From the NCBI GenBank assembly GCA_024364735.1, contig JAGFNQ010000284.1, positions 387,180 to 451,179 of the forward strand: a stretch of DNA of 64,000 nucleotides, written 5' to 3'. Made by a program: the position numbers and the translations under genes. The DNA comes from Boesenbergia rotunda (taxonomy: Eukaryota > Streptophyta > Magnoliopsida > Zingiberales > Zingiberaceae). Numbering within the stretch: position 1 is the first letter of the stretch; each line of letters begins with the position of its first letter. This document shows positions 32,820 to 44,147 of the stretch, in pieces. The notes below the pieces were generated by a model. The model saw nothing but the letters and a program-made list of their open reading frames with translations, was not told where the DNA came from and ran no database searches.

Positions 32820-34139
32820 TTTATGGCAACCCTAGTTCAAAAAGTTAAGTTTAAGCAAAACATGAAAAAGTTTTAACTTTTGTTCCCTCCCCTGGAAGGA
32901 ATCTCCCCCTAGATTTTTCAAAAATTCGTGGGGTTTAAAAAAACTTTACTTGTACTTGAAAACTTTTTGAAAATGTTAGTTTAAGTAAGAATTTCAGTTT
33001 TAATACAGTTTTGAAAAACTTAGGCTTTAGAGAAAAAAAATTTGACAAGCTTAAGTAAGAACCTTTTGAAAGGCTAGAGTACTTAGGAAAATTTTGAAAG
33101 CTTTAGTAAAACTCTTGCAGCTAGAGCAAATAGCAACATTTTAAAAGCTTTAAGAAATTTTGAAACTAGAGTACTTTAGAAAGCTTTAGGAAATTTTGAA
33201 ACTAGAGTACTTAGGCAAAAATTTTGAAAGCTTTAAGAACTTTTGAAACTGGAGTACTTAGGCAAAATTTTGAAAGCTTTAAGAACTTAAGTACTTCTTC
33301 AAAAAGTTTAAGCTTTTGAATAAAGGAAAAGTATATTTTTGAACCTTTTTGAATAATAAAGGAAAAATTTTGAAAACTTTTGAAAGCTTTCTTTGCTTTT
33401 TGAATAAAAGATAAGAAAATTTTACTCTATAAGATTTTGAATAAAAGATGAGAAAATTTTACTCTATAAGAAAATTTTACCCTCTCCTTTTTGAATAAAG
33501 GAAAAAATTTTGAAAAAGTAAAAGTAATTTTTCTCTTTCTTTTCCTATCTCTCCCCCTTTGCCATATATCAAAATAGATAAATATAGCATGAGTAAAGGA
33601 AATAAATAAGAATTTGCTGTACTGAACCAATTCATAATTAGATTTACACTAAATCAATCAATTTTCTCTGTAGGGACCTGTCAACCCAATTAGCTACTTA
33701 CTAACTGTTATAAACAGTAGTTTTTGCTAGGGTTAGTCAAGTTAAGTGTTTTTGTTCAAGTTAGATTTTCTAAACTTGACACTCAACTTGATTGCTGTAT
33801 AAGTTGTATTTAGTGCCCCAATTGCTGCAGATGCACTGACTTAAAGCATCTTGAATTAAGGCAAAGACCTAAGCATCTCAACCCTTTCTAGGTTATCAAC
33901 CAAAAGTACCCTAAGGTGCTTGTGAGATGCTGGCTTCTAAGTCTATAGGTGCATGCAGTTCTAGAGTTAGGGCCTAGGCTAAGTCCATTTTCGAAAAAGC
34001 CCTAATTTTTAAAGGGGGTAGTTTTGCAATAAAACTAAGAAAAAAAATGAAAACTGATTTTGAAATTAAGTTAAACAGTTTTTCAAAATAAAAAAAAAAT
34101 TTTAAAAACAATTTTAAATCAAGTCGAAAAAAAAATAAT
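32820..34139 (-). other. S4 region between pol and 3' LTR, no gene seen
   Basis: 1.3 kb of AT-rich, low-complexity sequence. Between about 33000 and 33550 it is a degenerate repeat of GAAAGCTTTAAGAACTTTTGAAAC. No long ORF exists on either strand, so unlike S1 and S2 this family has no extra 3' gene here. Confidence 0.7.
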
Positions 34140-37100
34140 CTATTCTACAAAGCACAATCCTAACTGCCTTCTTAGTGAGCTGAACTCAGACTCAGGTAAG
34201 GGCTTTGTGAATATATCAGCTAGGTTGGATTTAGAGTCAATATACTTAAGTACTATTTCACCCCTAGTTACATGGTCTCTTACAAAATGATGTTTGACTT
34301 CTATATGTTTGGTTCTGGAGTGTTGGATTGGGTTCTTAGTTAAATTAATTGAACTTATATTGTCAATAAATACTTGAGTTTGGGTGTAGTTGAGCTGGAA
34401 GTCCTTAAGTGTGTGCATCATCCATAGAAGTTGAGCCACACACTCTCCTAATGCCACATACTCAGCTTCAGTTGTGGATAGAGCCACACAGTATTGTTTT
34501 CTGCTGCACCAACTGACTAGACTCTGACCTAACAGTTGGCAGCTTCCACTTGTGCTCTTTCTATCTAATTTACAGCCAGCATAGTCAGAATCTGAGTATC
34601 CGGTTAAAGCAAAAGTTGAGGTCCTAGGATACCAAATCCCTACATTTAGGGTGCCCTTTACATATCTCAGTATTCTTTTTAGGGCTGCTAAGTGCGTTTC
34701 CTTAGCACAGGTTTGGTATCTAGCATACATCCCTACAGCAAAGAGAATATCAGGTCTACTGGCTGTAAGGTACAGTAGGCTACCTATCATACTCCTATAG
34801 AGTTTAAGGTCTACTGGTTTACCATCAGGGTCACTATCTATTTTTATATTAGTGGCCATGGGGGTACTTATGCTTTTAGAGTTATCCATTTTAAATTTCT
34901 TTATTAATTCTTTAGCATATTTGAATTGATGAACATAGTTACCATCCCTAGTTTGTTTGATTTGTAGTCCTAGGAAAAATGTAAGCTCACCAACTAAGCT
35001 CATTTCAAATTCATCTTCCATTATCTTGACAAATTCTTTTAGAAAGTTGGTGTTGGTGGATCCAAAGATTATGTCATCTACGTAAATTTGGGCAATAAAT
35101 ATGTCTTTTCCTAGGATTTTAATAAATAATGTTGAGTCAATTTGGCCTTGTTTAAATTCTTTAGAAGTTAAATAGGTTGATAATCGTTCATACCAGGCCC
35201 TAGGTGCTTGTTTTAGCCCATATAATGCTTTGGTTAGTTTGTAAACATGGTTAGGTTTATCTAAGTCCTCAAACCCTGGGGGTTGTCCTACATAAACTTC
35301 TTCTTTAATGAATCCATTTAAGAAGGCTGACTTTACATCCATTTGATATAACTTAAATCCTTTATGGGATGTAAAGGCTAACAACATTATAATGGACTCA
35401 AGTCTAGCTACTGGGGCATATGTTTCATCGTAGTCTAATCCCTCTACTTGGCTGAAGCCCTTTGCTACTAAGCGGGCTTTATTTCTGACTATTTCTCCTT
35501 GATCATTCAGCTTATTCCTAAAGACCCACTTAGTGTCAATGATGGATTTGCTCTCAGGTTTAGGTACTAATTCCCAGACTTGGTTTCTCTCGAATTGAGC
35601 TAGTTCTTCTTGCATCGCTATGATCCAATCAGGATCAGGTAGGGCTTCTTCTATAGTTTTGGGTTCAATTTTTGATATCATAGCTATTTGGCTAAGGTTC
35701 CTATAGGAAGACCTAGTCCTGACTCCTAGAGTTGGATCACCCACAATTTGATCGGTTGGGTGACTAAGTCTGGGTTTCTTTGTTCTTCTAGAGCTTGGTT
35801 CAGCCTCAGGTCCAGCTGGTCGGTTTGGTTCACTATTTGATTCGACTCTTTGGGCTGGTTCATTTGTTGGTTCGATTCTTGGTTCAGTTAATTCATTAAT
35901 TGGTTCAATAGTTAGTTCGTGTAAGGGTTCAATTACTGGTTCAATAATTTGTTCATTATTTTCTTGGTCAGAGTTTGATGAAATTGAGTCTGGATTATTA
36001 GATGTTGAATTGATTTCTTCATCGAAAATTAAGTTTGTTGTTTCTTCAATTTTCTTAGTTTGTTTGTTGTAAGCTCTATAGGCTCTACTTGTGGTTGAAT
36101 ATCCTAGGAAAATACCTGGGTTTGACTTGGATTGAAATTTTCCTAAATAGTCTTTGGTGTTTAGGATATGGACATTGCACCCAAAGACCCTTAGGTAATG
36201 TAGGTTTGGGAGTCTATGGTAGTACAGTTCATAGGGGGTTTTGTTGTGTCGTTTGTTAATCAAAACCCTATTTTGGATATAACAGGCTGTACTAGTTGCT
36301 TCTGCCCAAAATTGATTAGCTAGTTTAAATTCGTTGAGCATAGCCCTAGCGGCTTCTTGTAATGTTCTATTCCTTCGCTCGACTATCCCATTTTGTTGGG
36401 GGGTTCTAGGACATGAAAATTCATGTAAATACCCATTTACCTTACAGAATTCCTCAAACCGTTGATTCTCAAACTCTCCCCCGTGATCACTCCTAAGTCT
36501 TTTTATTTTAGTGTCGTTTTGATTTTCAATTAGTTTACAGAATTCAATAAATAGGTTTAGGGTTTCATCTTTGGTTTTTAGGAACCTAACCCAGGTAAAC
36601 CTAGAGTAATCATCAACTATTACTAAGCAGTATCGGTTCCCGCTTAGTGACTTGGCTCCATGTGAATCAAATAGGTCAAGGTGTAGGAACTCAAGTGTGG
36701 TTTGAGTTAAATTAGGCTGGATTAGTTTGTGATTGGATTTGGTTTGTTTGCCTTGATTACATGATTCACATATTAGGTTTTCATTATTTTTGATTTTGGG
36801 GATACCTTTGATTAAGCCAAGTTGGGTAATTTTTGAGATAGTTCTCAAATTGGTATGACCTAATCTCCTATGCCAGAGGTTTGTTTGTTCTAATTGTGTT
36901 AACATACATTTGGGTATAAGGGGAAGATTTATAGTGTATACATTATTTTTCCTAGTGCCCTTAAGTATGATTTCTGAGTCTTGTTCATTTCTAATCAGGC
37001 AGTTAGAATTGTTGAAAGTAACTATATAACCAGAATCACATAACTGACTTATGCTAAGCAAGTTAAAATTAAAATTTTCAACCAATAGAACTTTCTTAAT

Positions 37101-37277
37101 AATGAAATCAGATTTAAGCTCAATATTACCTGACCCAATTACCTTGAGTGTAGCATTAATGCCAAATGCCACTGAGCCTAGGTTTTTGAGTTTGAGCTTG
37201 GTGAACTTCAATTTATCTCCAGTCATGTGTCTGGAGCAACTGCTATCCAACATCCATTGGTCCAAATCTTTATGTTC
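34140..37277 (-). CDS. S4 Pol polyprotein, open
   Basis: A complete, uninterrupted copia Pol of 1041 codons from Met 37265. The frame opens at the UAG 37278-37280, so translation may instead enter from Gag. Numbering from the Met: protease motif MLDSSCSRHMTGD with D7; pre-integrase LWHRRLGHTNL at 130-140; integrase triad D197, D260, E296 with the classic 35-residue D-E spacing; an EP-rich linker 435-490; reverse transcriptase with D643 (QMDVKS) and YVDD at 728-731; RNase H D892, E933, D968. Order protease-integrase-RT-RNase H is Ty1-copia. The protease DSS replaces the usual DSG, which may harm it. The gag end is cut by a CACTA insertion, so the element cannot move by itself. Confidence 0.95.
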   Translation of the reverse strand, partial: EHKDLDQWMLDSSCSRHMTGDKLKFTKLKLKNLGSVAFGINATLKVIGSGNIELKSDFIIKKVLLVENFNFNLLSISQLCDSGYIVTFNNSNCLIRNEQDSEIILKGTRKNNVYTINLPLIPKCMLTQLEQTNLWHRRLGHTNLRTISKITQLGLIKGIPKIKNNENLICESCNQGKQTKSNHKLIQPNLTQTTLEFLHLDLFDSHGAKSLSGNRYCLVIVDDYSRFTWVRFLKTKDETLNLFIEFCKLIENQNDTKIKRLRSDHGGEFENQRFEEFCKVNGYLHEFSCPRTPQQNGIVERRNRTLQEAARAMLNEFKLANQFWAEATSTACYIQNRVLINKRHNKTPYELYYHRLPNLHYLRVFGCNVHILNTKDYLGKFQSKSNPGIFLGYSTTSRAYRAYNKQTKKIEETTNLIFDEEINSTSNNPDSISSNSDQENNEQIIEPVIEPLHELTIEPINELTEPRIEPTNEPAQRVESNSEPNRPAGPEAEPSSRRTKKPRLSHPTDQIVGDPTLGVRTRSSYRNLSQIAMISKIEPKTIEEALPDPDWIIAMQEELAQFERNQVWELVPKPESKSIIDTKWVFRNKLNDQGEIVRNKARLVAKGFSQVEGLDYDETYAPVARLESIIMLLAFTSHKGFKLYQMDVKSAFLNGFIKEEVYVGQPPGFEDLDKPNHVYKLTKALYGLKQAPRAWYERLSTYLTSKEFKQGQIDSTLFIKILGKDIFIAQIYVDDIIFGSTNTNFLKEFVKIMEDEFEMSLVGELTFFLGLQIKQTRDGNYVHQFKYAKELIKKFKMDNSKSISTPMATNIKIDSDPDGKPVDLKLYRSMIGSLLYLTASRPDILFAVGMYARYQTCAKETHLAALKRILRYVKGTLNVGIWYPRTSTFALTGYSDSDYAGCKLDRKSTSGSCQLLGQSLVSWCSRKQYCVALSTTEAEYVALGECVAQLLWMMHTLKDFQLNYTQTQVFIDNISSINLTKNPIQHSRTKHIEVKHHFVRDHVTRGEIVLKYIDSKSNLADIFTKPLPESEFSSLRRQLGLCFVE

Positions 37278-37280
37278 CTA
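37278..37280 (-). promoter_or_regulatory. in-frame UAG just upstream of S4 Pol
   Basis: Minus strand GCG TAG GAA, five codons upstream of Met 37265 and in the Pol frame. Same position relative to the protease as the UAG in S2 and S3. Confidence 0.4.
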
Positions 37281-37920
37281 CGCATAAAGAATTTTCTTGA
37301 TTTGGATCCAATTAGAATCAGGAATAGCTTAAATTGAGTTTCACTGCCTAGTCTGTCTCACCCAAGTCTAGGGTTTTTAATCACGTTAACCTTATAGGTT
37401 TTGTGAGACAGGTTTTGATAGTTTCGAAAGTTGAAAGTTTATTTAAAAATAATTAAATTTTGAAAACTTAATTAATTTTGAAACCGATTAAATTTTTCAA
37501 CAGAAGTTTAAATCTACAAATAACTGAATTTTTGTGTTAGATTCGAATTTGACAAAAATTAATTTGAATTTGAATTTCAGAAATTGGCTTCCAGGTCTTG
37601 GCGAGGCACTAGGCCTTCTTTGGCCGTAGCCTTATGGGATCATCCACCCTTTCCTTGACAAAGCCTTTTAATGAAATTTCATTTTCAAAAATTCTTTGAC
37701 AAATTTCTAGTCTAACTAGTTTGGGTCTTGGATCGGTAGCTTCGGCTAGTTCCGCCAAATTGGCTTCCCTAACGTACTATCATCTCACCTCCACCCAATA
37801 CTATGTTGTCAAATTTCAGCTAAGTTTGTTTAGTCCTTAAGCTAGCCTAAGTCTAAGCATGGTATATTGCAAAAATTAAATAACCAATCAATCAAGCAAT
37901 TTAAATCAATAATAACAAGT
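37281..37920 (-). other. 640-bp non-coding spacer between S4 gag and pol
   Basis: Stops occur in all frames and the sequence is AT-rich, while Gag ends in a normal stop upstream. S2 and S3 have no such spacer. It could be an intron or a damaged region; no decisive splice sites were found. Confidence 0.5.
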
Positions 37921-38666
37921 TTATCTAATAATGAAAATAGTTTTCAGTTTGGCTCCCCCTGGACTAAAGCCACGGTGATGGTTAGGCAAGATGTGAATCT
38001 TGTCCTTGGGGATCCAATACTGATTTGATCCAGTCGGTTTGTTCAGGTATAGTTTAGGTACCCATGCCTGAATTTTACCTCTGGACTGATTCAGTACAGC
38101 AAAGTAAGATCTTTGCCGAGATTTGGTTCTATAGCCCAATCCGGATCGATTTAGAACTGATTTCTGTTTTCCAAGGATCATGTCAAGACCTTTGGAACCA
38201 GATGTAAATCGTTCTAATGCTGATCTAAGATCCTTAACCTGAGTTTTCAGGGAGGAGTTTTCCTTTTCAAGTTTTTCAACTTGAGTAGGAGTTCCTTCCT
38301 GAACCTTCTCGGTTAAGGGTTTAGAGTCAGCTCCCTCTTTCAGGAGTTTTACTTCCTGTCGGAGGGATTCGACTCGGAGTTTAGCTTTGGCCAAGTCTCG
38401 AGAAAGAAATGAAATTAACTCACTTAATTGCAATCTATTAAAACCAGTTACCTTAATTTCTCCGTCTTCTGTGAAGGTCAGCTCGCCGTCCTCTTGTTCT
38501 ATTTCTGACTCAGTCTCGACTTTATCTGAGGCGGTCAGAGCTAGGAGATTGGACTGGGGTGCCTCTTCTTCTTCTTCTGAGGACGATTCATCCCAGGTTG
38601 CTTGCAGTGCCTTCTTTCTTCTCGTCCTTTTTGTCTCCTTTAGGTTAGGGTACTCTGACTTGTAGT
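37921..38666 (-). pseudogene. S4 gag, C-terminal half, truncated by CACTA
   Basis: Begins inside the zinc knuckle with YKSEYPNLKE, where the expected cysteine of a YKSECPNL-type motif has become tyrosine. Then the acidic KALQATWDESSSEEEEE hinge, a coiled coil (about EKLEKENSSLKTQVKDL) and the C-terminal GLDMILGKQKSVLNRSGLGY block shared with S2 and S3. The N-terminal half lies beyond the CACTA element and is not seen. The stop is at 37921-37923. Confidence 0.88.
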
Positions 38667-38884
38667 CACTACAAGAATTTTTACAATCAACAACGCCCAA
38701 TCGACAATGTTTTTTAAAAAAAACATTGTCTTTTTTTGTTTTACAACGTTTTTAGTGAAAAACGTTGTCTATGTGTTTTACTTTTTAATAACGACAACGT
38801 TTTATAATGATGCGATGTGCTTAGTGTTGTGGTTTCGGATGAAAGACAACGCTGTTACAAAAGCGTTTTTTAAAAGCGTTGTTG

Positions 38885-39100
38885 TATTTCCCGCTAAAAT
38901 AAAAAACACATCCCCTCCCTCCACCTCGGTCATTGCCAACCCTCGGCGGCTCGCGAAAAATCTCTCCGCGCTTCTTTTCTCCGCGAAATATCTCCCTCCA
39001 CCTCCCTCATTGCCACCTCCCTCGTCCTCTCCTCTCCACGAAATCGACATTGTGTACGATCTGGTGAACATACATCTTCTCCTAGCTCACCACCAAGAAG
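38885..39100 (+). other. GC-rich leader segment of the CACTA element, left of the gypsy insert
   Basis: A GC-rich stretch after the AT-rich subterminal repeats. It continues at 48765-49000 beyond the gypsy element; one frame stays open across the empty site. No known domain recognised. It may be the first exon or leader of the transposase gene, or captured host DNA. Confidence 0.4.
39096..39100. repeat. target site duplication AGAAG, left copy
   Basis: AGAAG stands before the gypsy LTR at 39101 and again at 48765-48769 after the right LTR. Five bases, perfect. Confidence 0.95.
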
Positions 39101-39440
39101 TGTAACGACCCGGAAAATTCTTTTAATATTTTCTTAAAATATTAAGCATGTCTAAATAATTTTCCAAGGGACCTAGAAATATTAAGGAGAACTTTGGCCT
39201 AGAAAATCCATGTTTTCTCATTTAAATTGAGAAAACTAAGTACCAATGAGCTTTAAATGGGCTCCAAAAATCGGTATTAATTAGGTAAAAATTAATATAA
39301 ATTAGGTAAAATTAATATAAATATAAAAGAATTTTATTTAGGAATATTGGAATAATTATGGGTGATTTTAGGGAGATTTTCAGAATTTAAAAAAAATAAA
39401 ATAAATAAAATAAATGAAATAAAAATAAAATAAAAATAAA

Positions 39441-39513
39441 GGTGCATGAGCCAAGGATTGAAACTTGGACCTCTTGTACAACCATGTATGCACTAACCAA
39501 CTCACCTAGCAAG
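39441..39513 (-). ncRNA. tRNA-like module inside the gypsy LTR (not a functional tRNA)
   Basis: On the minus strand it reads GCTAGGTGAGTTGGTTAGTG (D-arm and A box), a middle part, then CCAAGTTTCAATCCTTGG, which folds as a T-arm with a 5-bp stem. Total length is about 73 bases, that of a tRNA, but the ends do not pair. The 3' LTR copy is at 45380-45452. Confidence 0.45.
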
Positions 39514-41134
39514 GTATTGTTAGGAGGAAATGAAGTGGATATTGGTTAAGGCATAGAAGAAGATGAAGAGTCATGGAGAGACTCTTCATTTGCCTCCTTA
39601 ATGGGCTATTAAAGGGGGGTTTTGGAAGTTACCTCTTCTTCCCATCACATGCATTTCGAAACCTCTCCCTTCCCTCATCCTAGCCGAATACCCAAGGAGG
39701 GGTTCTCCCTTGGAAAAGCTCCACAAGAGGTCTTATCTCCAAGATCTAAGAGTTTTCCCAAGGATACAAGGACAAGGAGGCAAGGATCCAAAGCTTTTAC
39801 AATCTTCTTCTTCTTCCAAGGTTCGAAAAATCAAGAAACTCAAGGTAAGACTCCCTCACCTGTGGTATAATAGTTCCCTATGATTTTTATGATTTTTAGT
39901 ATGATATATAGTGGTTGGTTTTCGAATTGGATGTTGAAAGGAAAGAAAACCGAGACCTCATGTTTAAGGGTTTCGGCCACCATGATTTACAGGTCTATAA
40001 TTATGCTAAAAATCATGATAATGTTATTTAATGTTCCCTTATAATGTGTAGAGGTTAAGTATAATTTTTGGGAATTTATGGAGTACCCTAGGACACCCTA
40101 GGGTTTCGGCCAACATGAAAGAAACAAAACTAAGAACCCTCATGTTTAAGGGTTTCGGCCACCATGATTTACAGGTCTATAATTATGATAAAAATCATGA
40201 TAATGTTATTTAATGTTCCCTTATGATGTGTAGAGGTTAAGTATAATTTTTGGGAATTTTTGGAGTACCCTAGGACACCCTTGGGTTTCGGCCAACATGA
40301 AAGAAACAAAACTAAGAACCCTAAGTTTAAGGGTTTCGGCCACCATGATTTACAGGTCTATAATTATGCTAAAAATCATGATAATGTTATTTAATGTTCC
40401 CTTATGATGTGTAGAGGTTATGTATAATTTTTGGGAATTTTTGGAGTACCCTAGGACACCCTAGGGTTTCGGCCAACATGAAAGAATCAAAACTAAGAAC
40501 CCTAAGTTTAAGGGTTCCGGTCACCATGATTTAAATGTCTATAATTAAGCAAAAAATCTTGATAATGTTAATTTATGTTCCCTTATGATGTGTGGAGGTT
40601 AAGTATAAATTCTGGGAATTTTTGGATTACCCTAGAGACCCCATATGTTTCGGCCAACCTCAAGGGCCCAAGGGTTAGGGTTGAGCCTTTAACTTCAAGT
40701 ATATGTTTATGTGTTTCCATGATAAGTATGATAAGTATATGTTCAGGATATGAATGATGTCATGATAAGAATGATAGGGTTATGATCATGATAAAAATGA
40801 TGCTATGATATGTTAGGTTCATGATATGAATGATGCCATGTTAAGTATCTTATGTTTATGTTTAAGAATGAGGATGATGCCATGTTTAAGAATGAAAATG
40901 ATGCCATGTTAAGTATGTTATGTTTATGTTTAAGAATGAAAATGATGCCATGTTTAAGAATGAAAATGATGCCATGTTAAGAATGAAAATGATGTCATGT
41001 CTAAAAAAATGAAAGTGAAGAATGAAGTTAAGGTTCATGCCTTTAAGGCATAATGATGATGTTAAGTATGATGAATGAATGAATATGCTATGAATGATGA
41101 TGAATGAAAGATGATGCTTATGTCTTTAAGGCAT

Positions 41135-41345
41135 AAATATGCTAAGACGGCACGGTCGATGGTCGACGGTACGACGGTTGTGAGGACCGGTAAATGGGCC
41201 GGTAGACGGGCCGAGCCGTAACAAGTTATGCTATGTTAAAGATGCCATGAAGCTAAGACGGCACGGTCGATGGTCGACGGTACGACGGTCGTGAGGACCG
41301 GTAAATGGGCCGGTAGACGGGCCGAGCCGTAACAAGTTATGCTAT
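41135..41345. repeat. two GC-rich 107-bp tandem units in the gypsy LTR
   Basis: Each unit contains ACGGCACGGTCGATGGTCGA, then GGACCGGTAAATGGGCCGGT and GGGCCGAGCCGTAAC, followed by AAGTTATGCTATGTTAAAGA. The 3' LTR has the same pair at about 47085-47295. Confidence 0.85.
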
Positions 41346-42824
41346 GTTAAAGATGCCATGAATGCCATATGAATGATGAAGCATGAAAAGTATTTTACTT
41401 TATGTATGAGCTTGTACCGGACCGAAGTATGGGTCCAAGGGATGAGCACCTTAAGAACACCCCAGTTTTCGACTACCGTAGCTGTCCACGGTTCTGGCAC
41501 TACCGGAGCTGTGCAACAGGGATGGGCACCTTAAGAATGCCTCGGTTCGGGGACTACCGACTATGCTGTCCTTACCCTAGTAGGTTGGGGCTGGCGACCT
41601 CAGACTTGCTAGGGATGCGCACAATGATGTATGTATGTGGTACAAGCCGGGGACCCCAAATGATGTTATGATGATTATGTTTAAGCAATGAAAAGTATGT
41701 TTTAAAAGTTAAACATCCTTATGTATATGCATTCCACTCATTCATCCATTCATGTTATGCATTATGCTATGTTGATAAGATTTTATGCTTACGTTTCATG
41801 TTAAGAAGTATGAATGAGAATGAATGAATTATGTCATGCTTAGAATGTTCACTATGTTTATGATTTATGCCATGAATTATGCCATGCTTAGAATGTTCAC
41901 TACGTTTACGATATGCCATGAATTATGCCATGCTTAGAATATTCACTATGTTAATGATTTATGCCATGAATTATGCCATGCTTAGAATGTTCACTACGTT
42001 TACGATATGCCATGAATTATGCCATGCTTAGAATGTTCACTATGTTTATGATTCATGCCATGAATTATGCCATGCTTAGAATGTTCACTATGTTTACGAT
42101 ATGCCATGAATTATGCCATGCTTAAAATGTTCACTATGTTTATGATTCATGCCATGAATTATGCCATGCTTAGAATGGTCACTATGTTTACGATATGCCA
42201 TGAATTATGCCATGCTTAGAATGTTCACCATATTTATGATTTGTGCCATGAGAATGAATGAATTATGTCATGCTTAGAATGTCTATGATGTTTATGTTTA
42301 TGCCATGTATCATGCCATGCTTAGAATGTTACTATGTTTATGTTCATGCCATGCTATGTATACGATAAGTGATGCAAGATGTAATGTTCTAAGTAGAGCA
42401 CCAAGTATGTTAATGTTTTATGTGCTCATTATGAGATGATGAATGATGGATGGTTTTGTGAGTAGGAAAGAGTCTTACTAAGCCTGTGTGCTTATAGTCT
42501 TATTTCCTTATACCGCAGATCATTCAAGGGGATAATGAAGGAAGCAGCAGGAGGGCAAGAACGCATGTGTGACGTAGTGACTTGGCCCAGGAACTATATG
42601 TTTACTTATGTGTTTGAATAATGACTTATGGAACCTATGATGTTATGTGAGACATGATATGATGCTTAAGTTCAAAGTTAATATGCTAAGGTTCCCATGT
42701 CAATAAGTTAAGAATGGTAGCAGGGCATGTATAAGTTAAGTTATTCCGCTGCCTTATGATGTCTACATGCCCTAAGCATGTTAACGTAACGCCGCTTAGG
42801 AAAAAAAAAGCGGGCGTTACAGGT

Positions 42825-42836
42825 TGGTATCAGAGC
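42825..42836 (+). promoter_or_regulatory. primer binding site of the gypsy element
   Basis: TGGTATCAGAGC, complementary to initiator tRNA-Met, three bases after the LTR end. Confidence 0.92.
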
Positions 42837-43121
42837 AGTAACCATCTCACTACACACACATCAAGCCCTCTTCCTGCCGCTTCCAAGTAAGTACCTCTTT
42901 ACAAATCTTATAGTAAGATGTTTTATGATTTAGGATATGCAAGTATGAACGATAGTTATGATTAGGATATGCAAGTATGAACGATAGTTATGATGAAAGG
43001 TACCTTAAGATATGTAACGATGAACGATATTTTTATCTTCTTTTAGGAATTAGATGCTTAGAATAAAATAGGGGTAGAAAAGAACTGATATTGATCATAC
43101 TTGTCTTCGGTGAAGAAAAAC

Positions 43122-44147
43122 ATGGCTAGAAGATAGAGTAACCGACTTAACGAGGCAGCCCCACTGCCTGATCTGGTGCAAATGGTAACCCAACTTCAGT
43201 GCCAAGTCACCGAGCAGCAGCAGACTATTAACACCTTGATGAACCAACAGGAAAATTCTACTACTCCACCAGTGAACCAGACTGCTATACCTGTGGCACC
43301 TACTGTTACGCACACTCCTCCGCCGGGCTCGACCACTGTGGCACGACAGGAGGCTTACTTGATCCAATGGTTAAGGCTGAAACCGGAAAATTTTTCCGGT
43401 GCTGGCGAACCTTGGGACGCCCAGGCATGGTTCAAGACGATGGAAAGTACCCTGGAGCTGCTGGACTGGCCTGAGTATGAGAAGATCAAGTGTGCGTCAT
43501 TCTGCCTGACTGGGGATGCTAGAATGTGGTGGGAAAGGGTCAAGGCCAAGAGACCGGTGGACCAGATGGCATGGTCCGATTTCGAATCAGAGTTCTTTGA
43601 AGAATTCTTCAATATGCGTGTCACAAACAGACACTACGACGAGTTCACGGAATTCCGACAGGGCAACCTCTCGGTCAATGAAGCCGTGAAGAAGTTTAAT
43701 CGCCTGGCTCGTCTATGCCCGGAGCTGGTCCGCACTGAGAAAGAAAGGGTCCGTCTTATGTTGAAGATGTTGCGGCCTGAAATAGCCCTGAACGTGGCCG
43801 GCGGAGTTAATAGGCCGCAGACCACCGAGGAGCTGTTTAGTAGTGCTCTACTCACCGAGCATTACTTGAACAATATCAATCAGCAAAGGAAGGCATTCAA
43901 TGAGAGAGGTCAGAAACCTCAGGGTACCAACGCTAATGGGAAGGGAAATCAGGGTGGTAAACGGCAGCCAGGGGACGACCCCCAAGGGGGCCCAGCAAAT
44001 AAACAGTTCAGGTTTCCCCTATGTGCTACATGCGGGAAAATGCATCCCGGGGAATGCCGCAAAGGTACGAACCGGTGTTTCACTTGCGGGGTGGAAGGGC
44101 ACATAGCCCCTTACTGTCCTACCAAGAACCAGGCACCTCCCCAATAG
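43122..44147 (+). pseudogene. gypsy gag, stop in codon 5
   Basis: ATG 43122 is followed by TAG at 43134-43136, so the intact stretch starts only at Met 43176. It encodes the gypsy Gag core (LKPENFSGAGEPWDAQAWF, CLTGDARMWWERVKAKRP, FFNMRVTNRHYDEFTEFRQG) and a CCHC knuckle, CFTCGVEGHIAPYC, near 44076-44117. The SNRLNE-APLPD start matches the remnant ORF at 12723. TAG at 44145-44147 ends it in the same frame as the protease. The readable core is well kept, so the damage is recent. Confidence 0.9.

Larger units (their letters stand above)
39101..42821 (+). repeat. 5' LTR of the gypsy element
   Basis: Contains a tRNA-like module (39441-39513, minus strand), a TATA-like TATTAAAGG near 39607, four units of about 182 bp containing GTTTAAGGGTTTCGGCCACC (about 39958-40690), many short GAATGATGCCATG repeats (about 40740-41010), two GC-rich 107-bp units (about 41135-41345) and about ten 45-bp units of TGCCATGCTTAGAATGTTCA (41820-42340). 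Confidence 0.9.

Noticed and set aside
40575..40757. Short ORF MFPYDVWRLSIN, repeated at 46513
   Set aside because: Part of the LTR tandem repeats; same frame in both LTRs only because the LTRs are copies.
41820..42340. Regular direct repeats of about 45 bp, CRISPR-like at first sight
   Set aside because: Units are contiguous, without unique spacers, lie inside a plant LTR and are copied in the second LTR; a tandem repeat.
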